Positions 39,019 to 45,711 of a DNA stretch of 45,711 nucleotides are shown in pieces. This stretch comes from an uncultured Craurococcus sp. (GTDB taxonomy: Bacteria; Pseudomonadota; Alphaproteobacteria; Acetobacterales; Acetobacteraceae). The stretch is from assembly GCA_902805545.1 (NCBI GenBank), contig CADCTD010000143.1:1-45711 (forward strand), given 5' to 3'. Numbering within the stretch: position 1 is the first letter of the stretch; each line of letters opens with the position of its first letter. The notes beneath the pieces were generated by a model. The model was not told the origin of the DNA and ran no database searches. It worked only from the letters and a program-made list of their open reading frames with translations. The translations under genes and the position numbers were made by a program.

Positions 39019-39449
39019 CCCAGGAAGACCGGCCGCGCCGCGGGATCGAACCCGATCCCCGCGGCGCGGAGCGAGGCGGCCAGCGCTGCCTCCGGCATCC
39101 GCGCGTGGCGGACCAGCAGGCGGAGATAGAGGCCGACGAAGGCCGGGCCGTGGCCCGCGCTCTCGCCCTCCGCCGTGCTGGTCATGGCATGCGCCAGCTC
39201 ATGCAGCAGGACCCAGCTCGGCAGCGCCGGCGGCGCCTCGATGGCGAGGCGGGTGGCGCGGGCGACGGTGCGGCGCGCCTGGCGCGGCAGGGGCCTGACG
39301 CGCGGCGGGTAGCGCAGGCCTTCCGCTGCCCAGACATGGTCCACCAGCGATTGCAGCTGCGCGAAGGGTACGAGGGAGGTGTCGCGCGGCGCCACCACCC
39401 GGTCCTCCCAGGCGTAGAGGCGCCGGGCCTCGGCATCGTCGCGGCTCAT
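39015..39449 (-). CDS. SprT-like zinc metalloprotease-domain protein
   Basis: 144 residues. VLLHELAHAMTST gives the HExxH-type site (His83, Glu84, His87), with HGPAFVGLYLRLLVRHA holding the usual third ligand region. SprT-like domains occur in DNA-protein crosslink repair enzymes (Spartan) and in phage genes. No zinc-ribbon follows, so it is the short form. It overlaps the DUF2786 gene by an ATGA, so the two are one operon; the pairing suggests a nucleic-acid-related role of unknown detail. Confidence 0.75.
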   Translation of the reverse strand: MSRDDAEARRLYAWEDRVVAPRDTSLVPFAQLQSLVDHVWAAEGLRYPPRVRPLPRQARRTVARATRLAIEAPPALPSWVLLHELAHAMTSTAEGESAGHGPAFVGLYLRLLVRHARMPEAALAASLRAAGIGFDPAARPVFLG

Positions 39450-40177
39450 CCCAGGCGGCGGGTGCCCGGGCCGGCGCCGACGGGGCGGTTCAGCCCGACG
39501 CGTCCGCCGGCTGCGGCGCCATCGCCCCAGGCGCTGCGGTCGCGCACCGTCGCCGTGCTGGTCACGCTGCGCAGGCGGATGCCGAGGCCGCGGAAGCCCT
39601 CCTCCACCTTCCGTTCCTTGGCCAGCACCAGGGCGGTGCCGGTCACGGCCGCCGCCTGCCGCGCCGCGGCGGCGGCCTGGCGCTCATCCGCCATGGCATC
39701 CAGCCGCTTCGCCACCCGGTCGGCGAAGCCGTAGCGGAAGCTGCGGAGGATGGCCTGGCCGGGCAGCGGGTTGTCGCGGTAGGCCGGGCTGCGGCGGTAG
39801 CGCGCCTCCTCGAAGGCCAGCGCTCCCTCGATGACGCGGAGCAGGTATTCCGCCATCTGCACATCCGGCTCGAGGCCGTAGAGGACGAGATCCTCCCGCC
39901 CATCGGTCCAGCCGCGGCATTCGCAGAGGCGAAGCACGGAGGGGAAGAGCCAGCGCAGCGCGATCCGCCCCGGGCCCTGGACGGAAAGCCGGGCCTGCAC
40001 GCAGGCCTCCTCCCGCAACTCCACCTCGCCCATCGACAGGCCGTAGACCTCGAGCAGCTCCCCGACCTTGGCCGCCGCCGCCATCGCCTCCGCCTCGGAA
40101 CAGCCGCGCTCGACGGTCTTGGCGGCGAGGGCCCGGATGCGGGCCTTCACCTTGGCGAGTTCGCTCTGCTGGTCCAT
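39446..40177 (-). CDS. DUF2786-domain protein
   Basis: 243 residues from ATG 40177. Residues 1-50 (LAKVKARIRALAAKTVERGCSEAEAMAAAAKVGELLEVYGLSMG, quoted in part) match DUF2786, a short helical domain seen in phage and chromosomal proteins. The remainder includes WLFPSVLRLCECRGW, GLEPDVQMAEYLLRVIEGALAFEEARYRR and a charged helix (VAKRLDAMADERQAAAAARQ). Function unknown. Cotranscribed with the SprT-like gene by an ATGA overlap at 39449-39446, an arrangement also seen elsewhere in phage-like DNA. Confidence 0.72.
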   Translation of the reverse strand: MDQQSELAKVKARIRALAAKTVERGCSEAEAMAAAAKVGELLEVYGLSMGEVELREEACVQARLSVQGPGRIALRWLFPSVLRLCECRGWTDGREDLVLYGLEPDVQMAEYLLRVIEGALAFEEARYRRSPAYRDNPLPGQAILRSFRYGFADRVAKRLDAMADERQAAAAARQAAAVTGTALVLAKERKVEEGFRGLGIRLRSVTSTATVRDRSAWGDGAAAGGRVGLNRPVGAGPGTRRLG

Positions 40178-40257
40178 CCCGGGCAGATGAGGCAGGGCCC
40201 GGGCGATGGTCAAGGCCGTCGTCGCGGCGCCAGGCTCGGCGCAGGCGGGAGGAGGCC

Positions 40258-40383
40258 ATGCCCCGCCGCCGCCTCGACCATGCGGAGCCGGACCCGCCCC
40301 GCCCGGGCATCCGCATCCGCTTCGTCCAAGGCCCGGAGAGCATCCCGGTCGAGCCGCCGGAGCGCAGCCCTGCCCAATCGTAA
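40258..40383 (+). CDS. Possible 41-residue protein
   Basis: ATG at 40258 after GGGAGGAGGCC, the strongest ribosome site in the gap, reading MPRRRLDHAEPDPPRPGIRI.. to TAA at 40381. The peptide is basic at its N-terminus, proline rich, with no TM helix or known motif. The gap 40178-40468 is otherwise devoid of genes. Coding status is uncertain; only the start signal and uninterrupted frame support it. Confidence 0.35.
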   Translation: MPRRRLDHAEPDPPRPGIRIRFVQGPESIPVEPPERSPAQS

Positions 40384-40394
40384 CGGAACGATGC

Positions 40395-40410
40395 CGTACG
40401 TTGTCGTACG
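40395..40410. promoter_or_regulatory. CGTACG-TTGT-CGTACG repeat upstream of the PQQ dehydrogenase
   Basis: Two copies of the self-complementary CGTACG separated by TTGT, also forming an inverted repeat, 59 bp before the dehydrogenase start. Candidate operator or promoter-embedded site. Confidence 0.4.
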
Positions 40411-40468
40411 CGGCTTCCGTCGATAGCCTCCAGGCCAAGGCGCCGCATGCGCCGAGCTGGAGGAAATG

Positions 40469-41680
40469 ATGACGCCCTACGCTGCGTGGCGCCTGGCGAT
40501 GGCCGGTGCGATGTCCCTCACCCTGACGGTCCCGGCGCTGGCCCAGCAGGCCGCTCCGCCCGCCTGGGCGCAGGGGCGCCCGGCCGAGCAGGCGAGCAGC
40601 CCGCTCGCACCGCATGCGCCCCGGCTGACGGCGACGCCGGCGGAGCGCATCCCGCTCGACGCGATCCGGCTGCCGCAGGGTTTCAGGGCGGAGCTCTGGG
40701 CTTCCGGCCTGCCCGGGGCGCGCATGATGACGCGTGGCGAGGACGGCACGGTCTATGTCGGCACGCGCACCATCGGCCGGGTCTATGCCGTGAAGGACGA
40801 GGGCGGCACGCGCAGCACGCGGGTCCTGGCGCAGAGGCTCGACAACCCGAACGGCGTGGCGGTGCGGGACGGGGCGCTCTACGTCATCGCCATCAACCGC
40901 GTGCTGCGCTACGACAACATCGCGCGGAACCCGAATGCCGAGCCGGTGGAGCTGACGGACGCCTTCGCCTTGCCGACCGAGGCGCATCACGGCTGGAAAT
41001 TCGCCGCCTTCGGGCCGGACGGCAAGCTCTACATGAATGTCGGCGTTCCCTGCAACGTCTGCACCTTCGACGAGAACCGGCATGCGCTGATCCTGCGCTA
41101 CAACCCCGACGGATCGGGGCGCGAGGTGATGGGGCACGGCATCCGCAACTCGGTCGGCTTCGACTGGCGGCCGGGGAGCAACGTGCTCTACGCCACCAAC
41201 AACGGCCGGGACTGGGCCGGCAATGAGTCGCCCGAGGACACGCTGCACCGGCTGTCGCGGCCGGGCGAGCATCACGGCTTCCCCTACTGCTCCGGCAATG
41301 CCTGGCAGGATCCCGGGCATACCGGGCGCCAGTGCTCGGAATTCCCGGCGCCGGTGGCGATGCTCGGGCCGCATACGGCGCCGCTCGGCATGCGCTTCTA
41401 CACCGGCACGATGTTCCCCGAGGCCTATCGCGGGCGGGCCTTCGTCGCGCGCCGCGGGTCCTGGAACCGCGACGTGAAGAGCGGCTTCGACGTGGTGACG
41501 GTTGCGCTGAACGAGGATGGCTCGCAGGGGCGGGTCGAGCCCTTCCTCGAGGGGCTGCTCGACACCGCCGAGAACAGCTTCAAGGGGCGGCCGATCGACG
41601 TCCTGGTGATGCCGGACGGCTCGCTGCTGGTCTCCGACGAGCAGAACGGCGCGATCTACCGCATCACCTACCAGCGGTGA
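40469..41680 (+). CDS. PQQ-dependent sorbosone-dehydrogenase-family sugar dehydrogenase
   Basis: 403 residues from ATG 40469; TGGAGGAA stands 5 bp before it, too close to the ATG at 40466. Signal peptide ending PALAQQAAP puts it in the periplasm. Six-bladed beta-propeller features: VYVGTRTIGRVYAV, LDNPNGVAVRDGALYV, EAHHGWKFAAFGPDGKLYMNVG, GIRNSVGFDW..LYATNNGRDWAGN, and FVARRGSWNRD, with the PQQ-binding arginines and His of this family. It oxidises aldoses or sorbosone and passes electrons to the cytochrome encoded by the overlapping next gene. Confidence 0.9.
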   Translation: MTPYAAWRLAMAGAMSLTLTVPALAQQAAPPAWAQGRPAEQASSPLAPHAPRLTATPAERIPLDAIRLPQGFRAELWASGLPGARMMTRGEDGTVYVGTRTIGRVYAVKDEGGTRSTRVLAQRLDNPNGVAVRDGALYVIAINRVLRYDNIARNPNAEPVELTDAFALPTEAHHGWKFAAFGPDGKLYMNVGVPCNVCTFDENRHALILRYNPDGSGREVMGHGIRNSVGFDWRPGSNVLYATNNGRDWAGNESPEDTLHRLSRPGEHHGFPYCSGNAWQDPGHTGRQCSEFPAPVAMLGPHTAPLGMRFYTGTMFPEAYRGRAFVARRGSWNRDVKSGFDVVTVALNEDGSQGRVEPFLEGLLDTAENSFKGRPIDVLVMPDGSLLVSDEQNGAIYRITYQR

Positions 41681-42279
41681 CCGGCTTGCGGGTTCTGGGG
41701 CTGGGCTTGGGGCTGGGATTGGGGCTGGCGCTGCTGGCGCCTGCCCTGCCCGCCGCGGCGGAGAGTGCCGCGGCGGCGCTGGTGGCGGAGCGCAATTGCG
41801 GCGCCTGCCATGGCGAGCGGGGCGTCTCGGCAACGCCCGCGATCCCGTCGCTGGCCGGGCAGCAGGCGGAGTTCATCGCCCTCCAGCTCGTGCTCTTCCG
41901 CGAGGGGCTGCGCGACGTGCCGGCGATGCAGGCGCCCGCCGAAGGGCTGACGGACCAGCAGGTGGAGGAGCTGGGCGCCTATTTCGCGGCCCTGCCCCAT
42001 GCGCCCCCGCCGGACCGGGGGCCGCGCGATGCCGCCGCCTATGATGGCGGGGCGGCGCTGGCGGAGCGGCTGCGCTGCGGCGTGTGCCACCTGCCGGGCC
42101 TGACCGGGCAGAACCAGGTGCCCCATATCGCGGGCCAGCGCGAAGATTTCCTGGCGGAAACGCTGATGGCCTACCGCGACAGCAAGCGGCACGGGTCGGA
42201 CACGCAGATGAACGGCGTCGTCCAAGGGCTGACGGACGCGCAAATCGCGCAGATCGCCCATTACGTGGCGCAGCGATAG
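41677..42279 (+). CDS. Periplasmic diheme cytochrome c (GTG start)
   Basis: 200 residues. The GTG at 41677 overlaps the dehydrogenase stop (GTGA). The signal peptide contains a Gly-Leu run made of a hexanucleotide repeat and ends near LPAAAES. Two haem sites: CGACH (Cys39, Cys42, His43) and CGVCH (Cys132, Cys135, His136), each in a c4-like domain, with downstream Met residues (AMQAP; DTQMNG) as likely axial ligands. It should carry electrons from the PQQ dehydrogenase to the respiratory chain. Confidence 0.92.
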   Translation: MTGLRVLGLGLGLGLGLALLAPALPAAAESAAAALVAERNCGACHGERGVSATPAIPSLAGQQAEFIALQLVLFREGLRDVPAMQAPAEGLTDQQVEELGAYFAALPHAPPPDRGPRDAAAYDGGAALAERLRCGVCHLPGLTGQNQVPHIAGQREDFLAETLMAYRDSKRHGSDTQMNGVVQGLTDAQIAQIAHYVAQR

Positions 42280-42289
42280 CCGGCGGGCG

Positions 42290-43264
42290 TCAGCCGCGCG
42301 GCGCCGCGGCGCGGGCGAGCCGGTCGTTGATGGCGGCGCCCAGCCCCGCCTCCGGCACCGGCATGGCGGCGATGCCGCGGCAGCCGCGCGCCGAGCCCGC
42401 CTCGTCCAGCCAGCGCAGCCCGGCGAAGAGGCGGGATGCGGCCTCGCGCAGGTCGCCGGCCTCGGAGAGGTTCCAGCTCACGGCGGCGCCGGGCAGGGTT
42501 GGGCCGAAGGCGAGCAGCGCCTCATCCGCCTCGACCATGCGGGCACCGAGCCGCACCGGCAGGCCGGGCGCATAGTGGGAGAGCAGCATCCCCGGCGAGC
42601 GCAGCGAGGCCGTCGCCGCCGCGGCCGAGAGGGGCAGGGTGCGTCCGACCGGGCCGAGCTCGGCCTCGATCGCCTCCGCCGGCACGCCGCCGGGGCGGAG
42701 CAGCACGGGACCGGCGCCGGTCAGGTCCAGCACGGTGGATTCGACGCCTACGGCGCAGGGGCCGTCGTCCAGAACCGCCGCGATCCGTCCGCCGAGGCCG
42801 GCCAGCACATGCTCCGCCGTCGTCGGGCTGACCTGGCCGGAGCGGTTGGCCGAGGGCGCCGCCACCGGGACGCCTGCGGCGCGCAGCAGGGCGAGCGCCG
42901 TCGGATGGGCCGGCACGCGCACCGCCAGCGTGCCGAGCCCCGCCCCGGCCAGCAGGTCCACCCGGCATTCCGGCCGGCGCGGCAGGACGAGGGTCAGCGG
43001 CCCCGGCCAGAAGCGGGCGGCAAGGCGGCGCGCGCGGTCATCGGCGCGGACCTCGGCGAAGGCGGCCTCCGCATCGGGGTAGTGGCAGATCAGCGGGTTG
43101 AAGTGCGGCCGGCCCTTGGCCTCGAAGATGCCGGCGACGGCGCGGGCATCATGCGCATCGGCGCCCAGCCCGTAGACCGTCTCGGTCGGGAAGGCGACGA
43201 GCGCGCCCCTGCGCAGCAGGGCGGCGGCGCGGTCCAGCGCGGCGGGGGTCAGCCGCTCCGTCAT
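42290..43264 (-). CDS. sua5: Threonylcarbamoyl-AMP synthase (Sua5/YrdC/YwlC family)
   Basis: 324 residues from ATG 43264. The YrdC domain (ALVAFPTETVYGLGADAHD, KGRPHFNPLICHYPD, WPGPLTLVLPRR, LAVRVPAHP, VAAPSANRSGQVSPT and STVLDL) is followed by a linker (SPGMLLSHYAPGLPVRL) and the C-terminal Sua5 domain. It makes threonylcarbamoyl-AMP for the t6A modification of tRNAs. The start overlaps the CysQ stop in ATGA (43264-43261). Confidence 0.95.
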   Translation of the reverse strand: MTERLTPAALDRAAALLRRGALVAFPTETVYGLGADAHDARAVAGIFEAKGRPHFNPLICHYPDAEAAFAEVRADDRARRLAARFWPGPLTLVLPRRPECRVDLLAGAGLGTLAVRVPAHPTALALLRAAGVPVAAPSANRSGQVSPTTAEHVLAGLGGRIAAVLDDGPCAVGVESTVLDLTGAGPVLLRPGGVPAEAIEAELGPVGRTLPLSAAAATASLRSPGMLLSHYAPGLPVRLGARMVEADEALLAFGPTLPGAAVSWNLSEAGDLREAASRLFAGLRWLDEAGSARGCRGIAAMPVPEAGLGAAINDRLARAAAPRG

Positions 43265-44019
43265 GCGCCGCGGCAGATGAAGTCTGGGTTGCGCCAGCCG
43301 GGCTTGCCGTAGCGGAGCGGGGTGCCGTCCAGCAGCGTCACCGCCCCGCCGGCGGCCTCTACCAGCGCCTGGCCGGCCGCCGAGTCCCATTCCATGGTCG
43401 GGCCGAAGCGCGGGTAGAGATCCGCCGCACCTTCCGCCACCCGGCAGAATTTCAATGCGGAGGAGGCGCTGCGCCGCTCCGCCACCGGCCGGCCGGCGAG
43501 GAAGGGGCCCATGCGCGGGTCGTCCGCATATTGGCGGCTGGCGAGCACGGTCAGCCCCTCGGGCGGCGGGCGGCGGGCCTGGATGGGGCGGCGCGCCTCG
43601 CCCTCCTGCTTCCAGGCGCCGGCGCCGAGGATTCCGCCGAACAGCTCCCCCGTCGCCGGCAGGGCCAGCGCGCCGAGCACCGCGCGGCCCTCCCGCACCA
43701 GGCCGATGCAGACGGCGTATTCCGTCCGGCCCTTGGCGAAGTCGCGTGTGCCGTCCAGCGGGTCGACCAGCCAGAAGGCCGGGCAGGCGGCGGTGACGAG
43801 GCCGCCGGCGACCTCCTCCTCCGCCACCACGGGGATGTCGGGCCGGGCGGCGCGCAGGCCCTCGACGATCAGTGCCTCGGCCACGCGGTCGGCCTCGGTG
43901 ACGGGGCTCTCGTCCGACTTGCGGTCGACCACGAAGCCGGCGCGGCGCACCGCCTCGATCGCGGCCGCGGCGCGGCGGGCGAGGCCGGCGGCGAGGTCCA
44001 GCAGCGGTGCATCGTCCAT
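43261..44019 (-). CDS. cysQ: CysQ/inositol-monophosphatase-family 3'(2'),5'-bisphosphate nucleotidase
   Basis: 252 residues from ATG 44019. Mg-binding motifs: VVAEEE, LVDPLDGTRDFAKGRTEYAV and the C-terminal MEWDSAAGQALVEAAGG, which is the WD..A signature of IMPase-fold enzymes. CysQ recycles PAP from sulfate assimilation; other IMPase members cannot be fully excluded. The frame runs upstream to 44370 without support, so the ATG in front of MDDAPLLDLAAGLA was taken. Coupled to Sua5 by ATGA overlap; divergent from pepA. Confidence 0.88.
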   Translation of the reverse strand: MDDAPLLDLAAGLARRAAAAIEAVRRAGFVVDRKSDESPVTEADRVAEALIVEGLRAARPDIPVVAEEEVAGGLVTAACPAFWLVDPLDGTRDFAKGRTEYAVCIGLVREGRAVLGALALPATGELFGGILGAGAWKQEGEARRPIQARRPPPEGLTVLASRQYADDPRMGPFLAGRPVAERRSASSALKFCRVAEGAADLYPRFGPTMEWDSAAGQALVEAAGGAVTLLDGTPLRYGKPGWRNPDFICRGA

Positions 44020-44110
44020 GACCCCAGCTTTACCCGCCCGGCCCGTCTCCCGCCAGCGGCGGAGGGTGCTATCTTTCCCGGCTGAACCCCAGCGCCGGAA
44101 TCCAAGCCGC

Positions 44111-45616
44111 ATGATCGACATCGCTTTCGTGAAGCCCGCCCTGCCCCGCCATGGCGCGTTGGTGCTGCCCATCGGCGAAGGGGCGGAGGCCCTGGCCGGG
44201 CTCGCGCAGGAGGTGGATGCGGCAACGGGCGGGGCGGTGCAGCGGGCGCTCGCGGCGGCCAAGTTCAAGGGCCGCAAGGGGCAGAGCTGCACCATCTGGG
44301 CCCCGGCGCTCGCGGATGGCGCCCCGGGGCCGGGCCGCATCGTCGCCATCGGCCTCGGCAAGGAGATCACGGCCGAGGCCGCCGAGGCCGCCGGCGGCGC
44401 GCTCTACGGCCTCATCCAGGCGGAACGCGAGGCGGTGGTCGCGGCCGAGGCGCTGCCGCCGCCGGTTGCCGCCGCGCTCGGCATGGGCCTGCTGCTGCGC
44501 AGCTACCGCTTCGACCGCTACCGCACCATGGAGAAGGACGAGGACAAGCCGAAGCTCGAGCGCCTCTCCGTCGCCACCGACGCGACGAGCGCGGCGAAGG
44601 CAGCCTGGGCGCCGCTGCGCGCCGTGGCCGACGGCGTCTTCCTCACGCGGGACCTGGTGACCGAGCCGCCCAACGTCCTCAACCCGCCCGAGATGGCGGA
44701 GCGCTGCCGCGCGCTTGAGAGCCTTGGCCTCACCGTCGAGGTCATGGGGCCGAAGGAGCTGAAGAAGCTTGGCATGGGCGCGATCCTCGGCGTGGCGCAG
44801 GGCAGCGCGCAGGAGCCGCGCCTGGTGGTGATGCAGTGGAACGGCGCCTCCAAGGGGAAGAAGGCCCCGGCGCAGCGGCCGGTCGCCTTCATCGGCAAGG
44901 GCGTGACCTTCGACACCGGCGGCATCTCCATCAAGCCCGCCCCCGGGATGGAGGACATGAAGTGGGACATGGCCGGCGCCGGCGCCGTCATCGGGCTGAT
45001 GGCGGCGCTCGCAGGCCGCAAGGCGAAGGTGGATGCGGTTGGCCTCGTGGGTCTCGTCGAGAACATGCCGAGCGGCAGCGCTCAGCGCCCGGGCGACGTG
45101 GTGACGACGGCGAGCGGGCAGACTGTCGAGGTCATCAACACCGATGCCGAGGGGCGCCTCGTGCTGGCCGATGTGCTGCACTACTGCCAGACGCGCTTCG
45201 CCCCGCGCTTCATGATCGACCTCGCCACGCTGACGGGCGCCATCATCGTCGCCCTCGGCCATGAGCATGCCGGCCTCTTCAGCAATGACGACGAGCTGGC
45301 CGGGCGGATCATGGCGGCCGGCAAGGCCGTGGGCGAGGCCTGCTGGCGGATGCCGCTCAGCGAGGCCTATGACAAGCAGATCAAGTCCGAGATCGCCGAC
45401 ATGAAGAATGTGGGCGGGCGGCCGGGCGGCTCCATCAGCGCGGCGCAGTTCATCCAGCGCTTCGTCGACACCAAGGCGGGGCCCATGCCCTGGGCGCATC
45501 TCGACATCGCCGGCACGGCCTGGAGCAGCAAGGACCTGCCGACCGCGCCGAAGGGGGCAACGGCCTTCGGCCTCCGCCTGCTCGACCGGCTGGTCGCCGA
45601 GCATTACGAAGGCTGA
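44111..45616 (+). CDS. pepA: Leucyl aminopeptidase (M17 family)
   Basis: 501 residues. Two-metal active site: FIGKGVTFDTGGISIKP (Lys, Asp), KWDMAGAGAV and the M17 signature NTDAEGRLVLADVL with Asp and Glu ligands plus the catalytic Arg. The usual N-terminal macro-like domain (1-165) is present. Cleaves N-terminal residues from peptides as a hexamer in the cytoplasm; PepA also binds DNA in E. coli. The ATG at 44111 opens MIDIAFVKPALP; the ribosome site is weak. The pepA/cysQ gap holds divergent promoters. Confidence 0.95.
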   Translation: MIDIAFVKPALPRHGALVLPIGEGAEALAGLAQEVDAATGGAVQRALAAAKFKGRKGQSCTIWAPALADGAPGPGRIVAIGLGKEITAEAAEAAGGALYGLIQAEREAVVAAEALPPPVAAALGMGLLLRSYRFDRYRTMEKDEDKPKLERLSVATDATSAAKAAWAPLRAVADGVFLTRDLVTEPPNVLNPPEMAERCRALESLGLTVEVMGPKELKKLGMGAILGVAQGSAQEPRLVVMQWNGASKGKKAPAQRPVAFIGKGVTFDTGGISIKPAPGMEDMKWDMAGAGAVIGLMAALAGRKAKVDAVGLVGLVENMPSGSAQRPGDVVTTASGQTVEVINTDAEGRLVLADVLHYCQTRFAPRFMIDLATLTGAIIVALGHEHAGLFSNDDELAGRIMAAGKAVGEACWRMPLSEAYDKQIKSEIADMKNVGGRPGGSISAAQFIQRFVDTKAGPMPWAHLDIAGTAWSSKDLPTAPKGATAFGLRLLDRLVAEHYEG

Positions 45617-45626
45617 GCGCCGCTTC

Positions 45627-45711
45627 ATGCTGACGGTGAAGCTGCGGCGGGCGCCGCGCGAGGATGCGCGGGCGCCGCTCGCCCTGCCGCTGCCGGATGC
45701 CGCCGCCGTGC
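45627..45711 (+). CDS. N-terminal part of an unidentified protein (runs off the window)
   Basis: ATG at 45627, 10 bp after the pepA stop, stays open to the right edge (28 codons; MLTVKLRRAPREDARAPLAL..). In many alphaproteobacteria the DNA polymerase III chi gene follows pepA, but these residues do not look like the chi N-terminus. Too little is present to assign a product. Confidence 0.4.
   Translation, partial: MLTVKLRRAPREDARAPLALPLPDAAAV

Noticed and set aside
1-45711. CRISPR array, rRNA, toxin-antitoxin or secondary-metabolite cluster
   Set aside because: No regularly spaced repeats, rRNA signatures or biosynthetic megasynthases are visible; the accessory content is limited to the tRNA-Phe island and the small repeats.

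Overview
The window reads as chromosomal DNA from a very high-GC alphaproteobacterium, most likely an Acetobacteraceae member of the Roseomonas type. The reasons are the pervasive GC-rich third codon positions, the RNase E/G - yacG - tRNA-Phe start of the window, three Bug/TctC-type binding receptors, HWE/HisKA_2 kinases, a PQQ sugar dehydrogenase paired with a cytochrome c, and small secreted proteins without obvious homologues outside such genomes. Taxonomy is inferred, not searched. Genes are packed tightly: many neighbours share ATGA, GTGA or TGATG overlaps, and convergent pairs often share or abut their stop codons.

Layout. 1-483: end of a probable ribonuclease gene, yacG and tRNA-Phe. 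436-3102: a 2.6 kb insertion bounded by a 49-bp direct repeat of the tRNA-Phe 3' part, carrying a Crp/Fnr regulator and a histidine kinase whose LOV-like sensor lacks the photoactive cysteine; no integrase is visible. 3145-9119: Bcr-type drug exporter, two paralogous small secreted GGG-repeat proteins, an SMP-30 lactonase, a family 1-like glycosidase, an M20 amidohydrolase and a 52-residue membrane protein. 9196-16014: a peroxiredoxin-like/2OG-dioxygenase fusion, a four-gene operon (secreted protein, racemase-family protein, MBL lactonase, HD phosphohydrolase), a large HWE kinase and a YdjM-like membrane hydrolase. 16014-18944: glucokinase behind a strongly structured leader, then an HxlR regulator with a palindromic operator driving a MATE exporter.

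18945-24154: sugar/organic-acid cluster: epimerase, enolase-superfamily dehydratase and three orphan solute receptors. 24227-30230: ArsR-MFS operon, a long hairpin in the divergent promoter, an ABM monooxygenase, a DUF4189 protein, an aminotransferase and a GGT-like lipoprotein. 30395-34972: DsbA-like protein, zinc-ribbon MBL protein, ArgE-like deacylase, AstE/aspartoacylase-like enzyme and a CinA/MoaB-domain protein. 35006-39018: glycosyltransferase, an atypical response regulator without the phospho-acceptor Asp, and a bifunctional mannose-1-P guanylyltransferase/mannose-6-P isomerase, pointing to exopolysaccharide synthesis. 39015-45711: SprT-like/DUF2786 pair, a possible 41-residue protein, PQQ sorbosone-type dehydrogenase with its diheme cytochrome, Sua5, CysQ, PepA and a truncated last gene.

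The most unusual items are the integrase-less tRNA-Phe micro-island with its flavin-site-depleted LOV-like kinase, the palindromic repeat family found twice at gene ends (once supplying both stop codons of a convergent pair), the structured leader in front of glk, and the 46-bp hairpin upstream of the ArsR-MFS operon.
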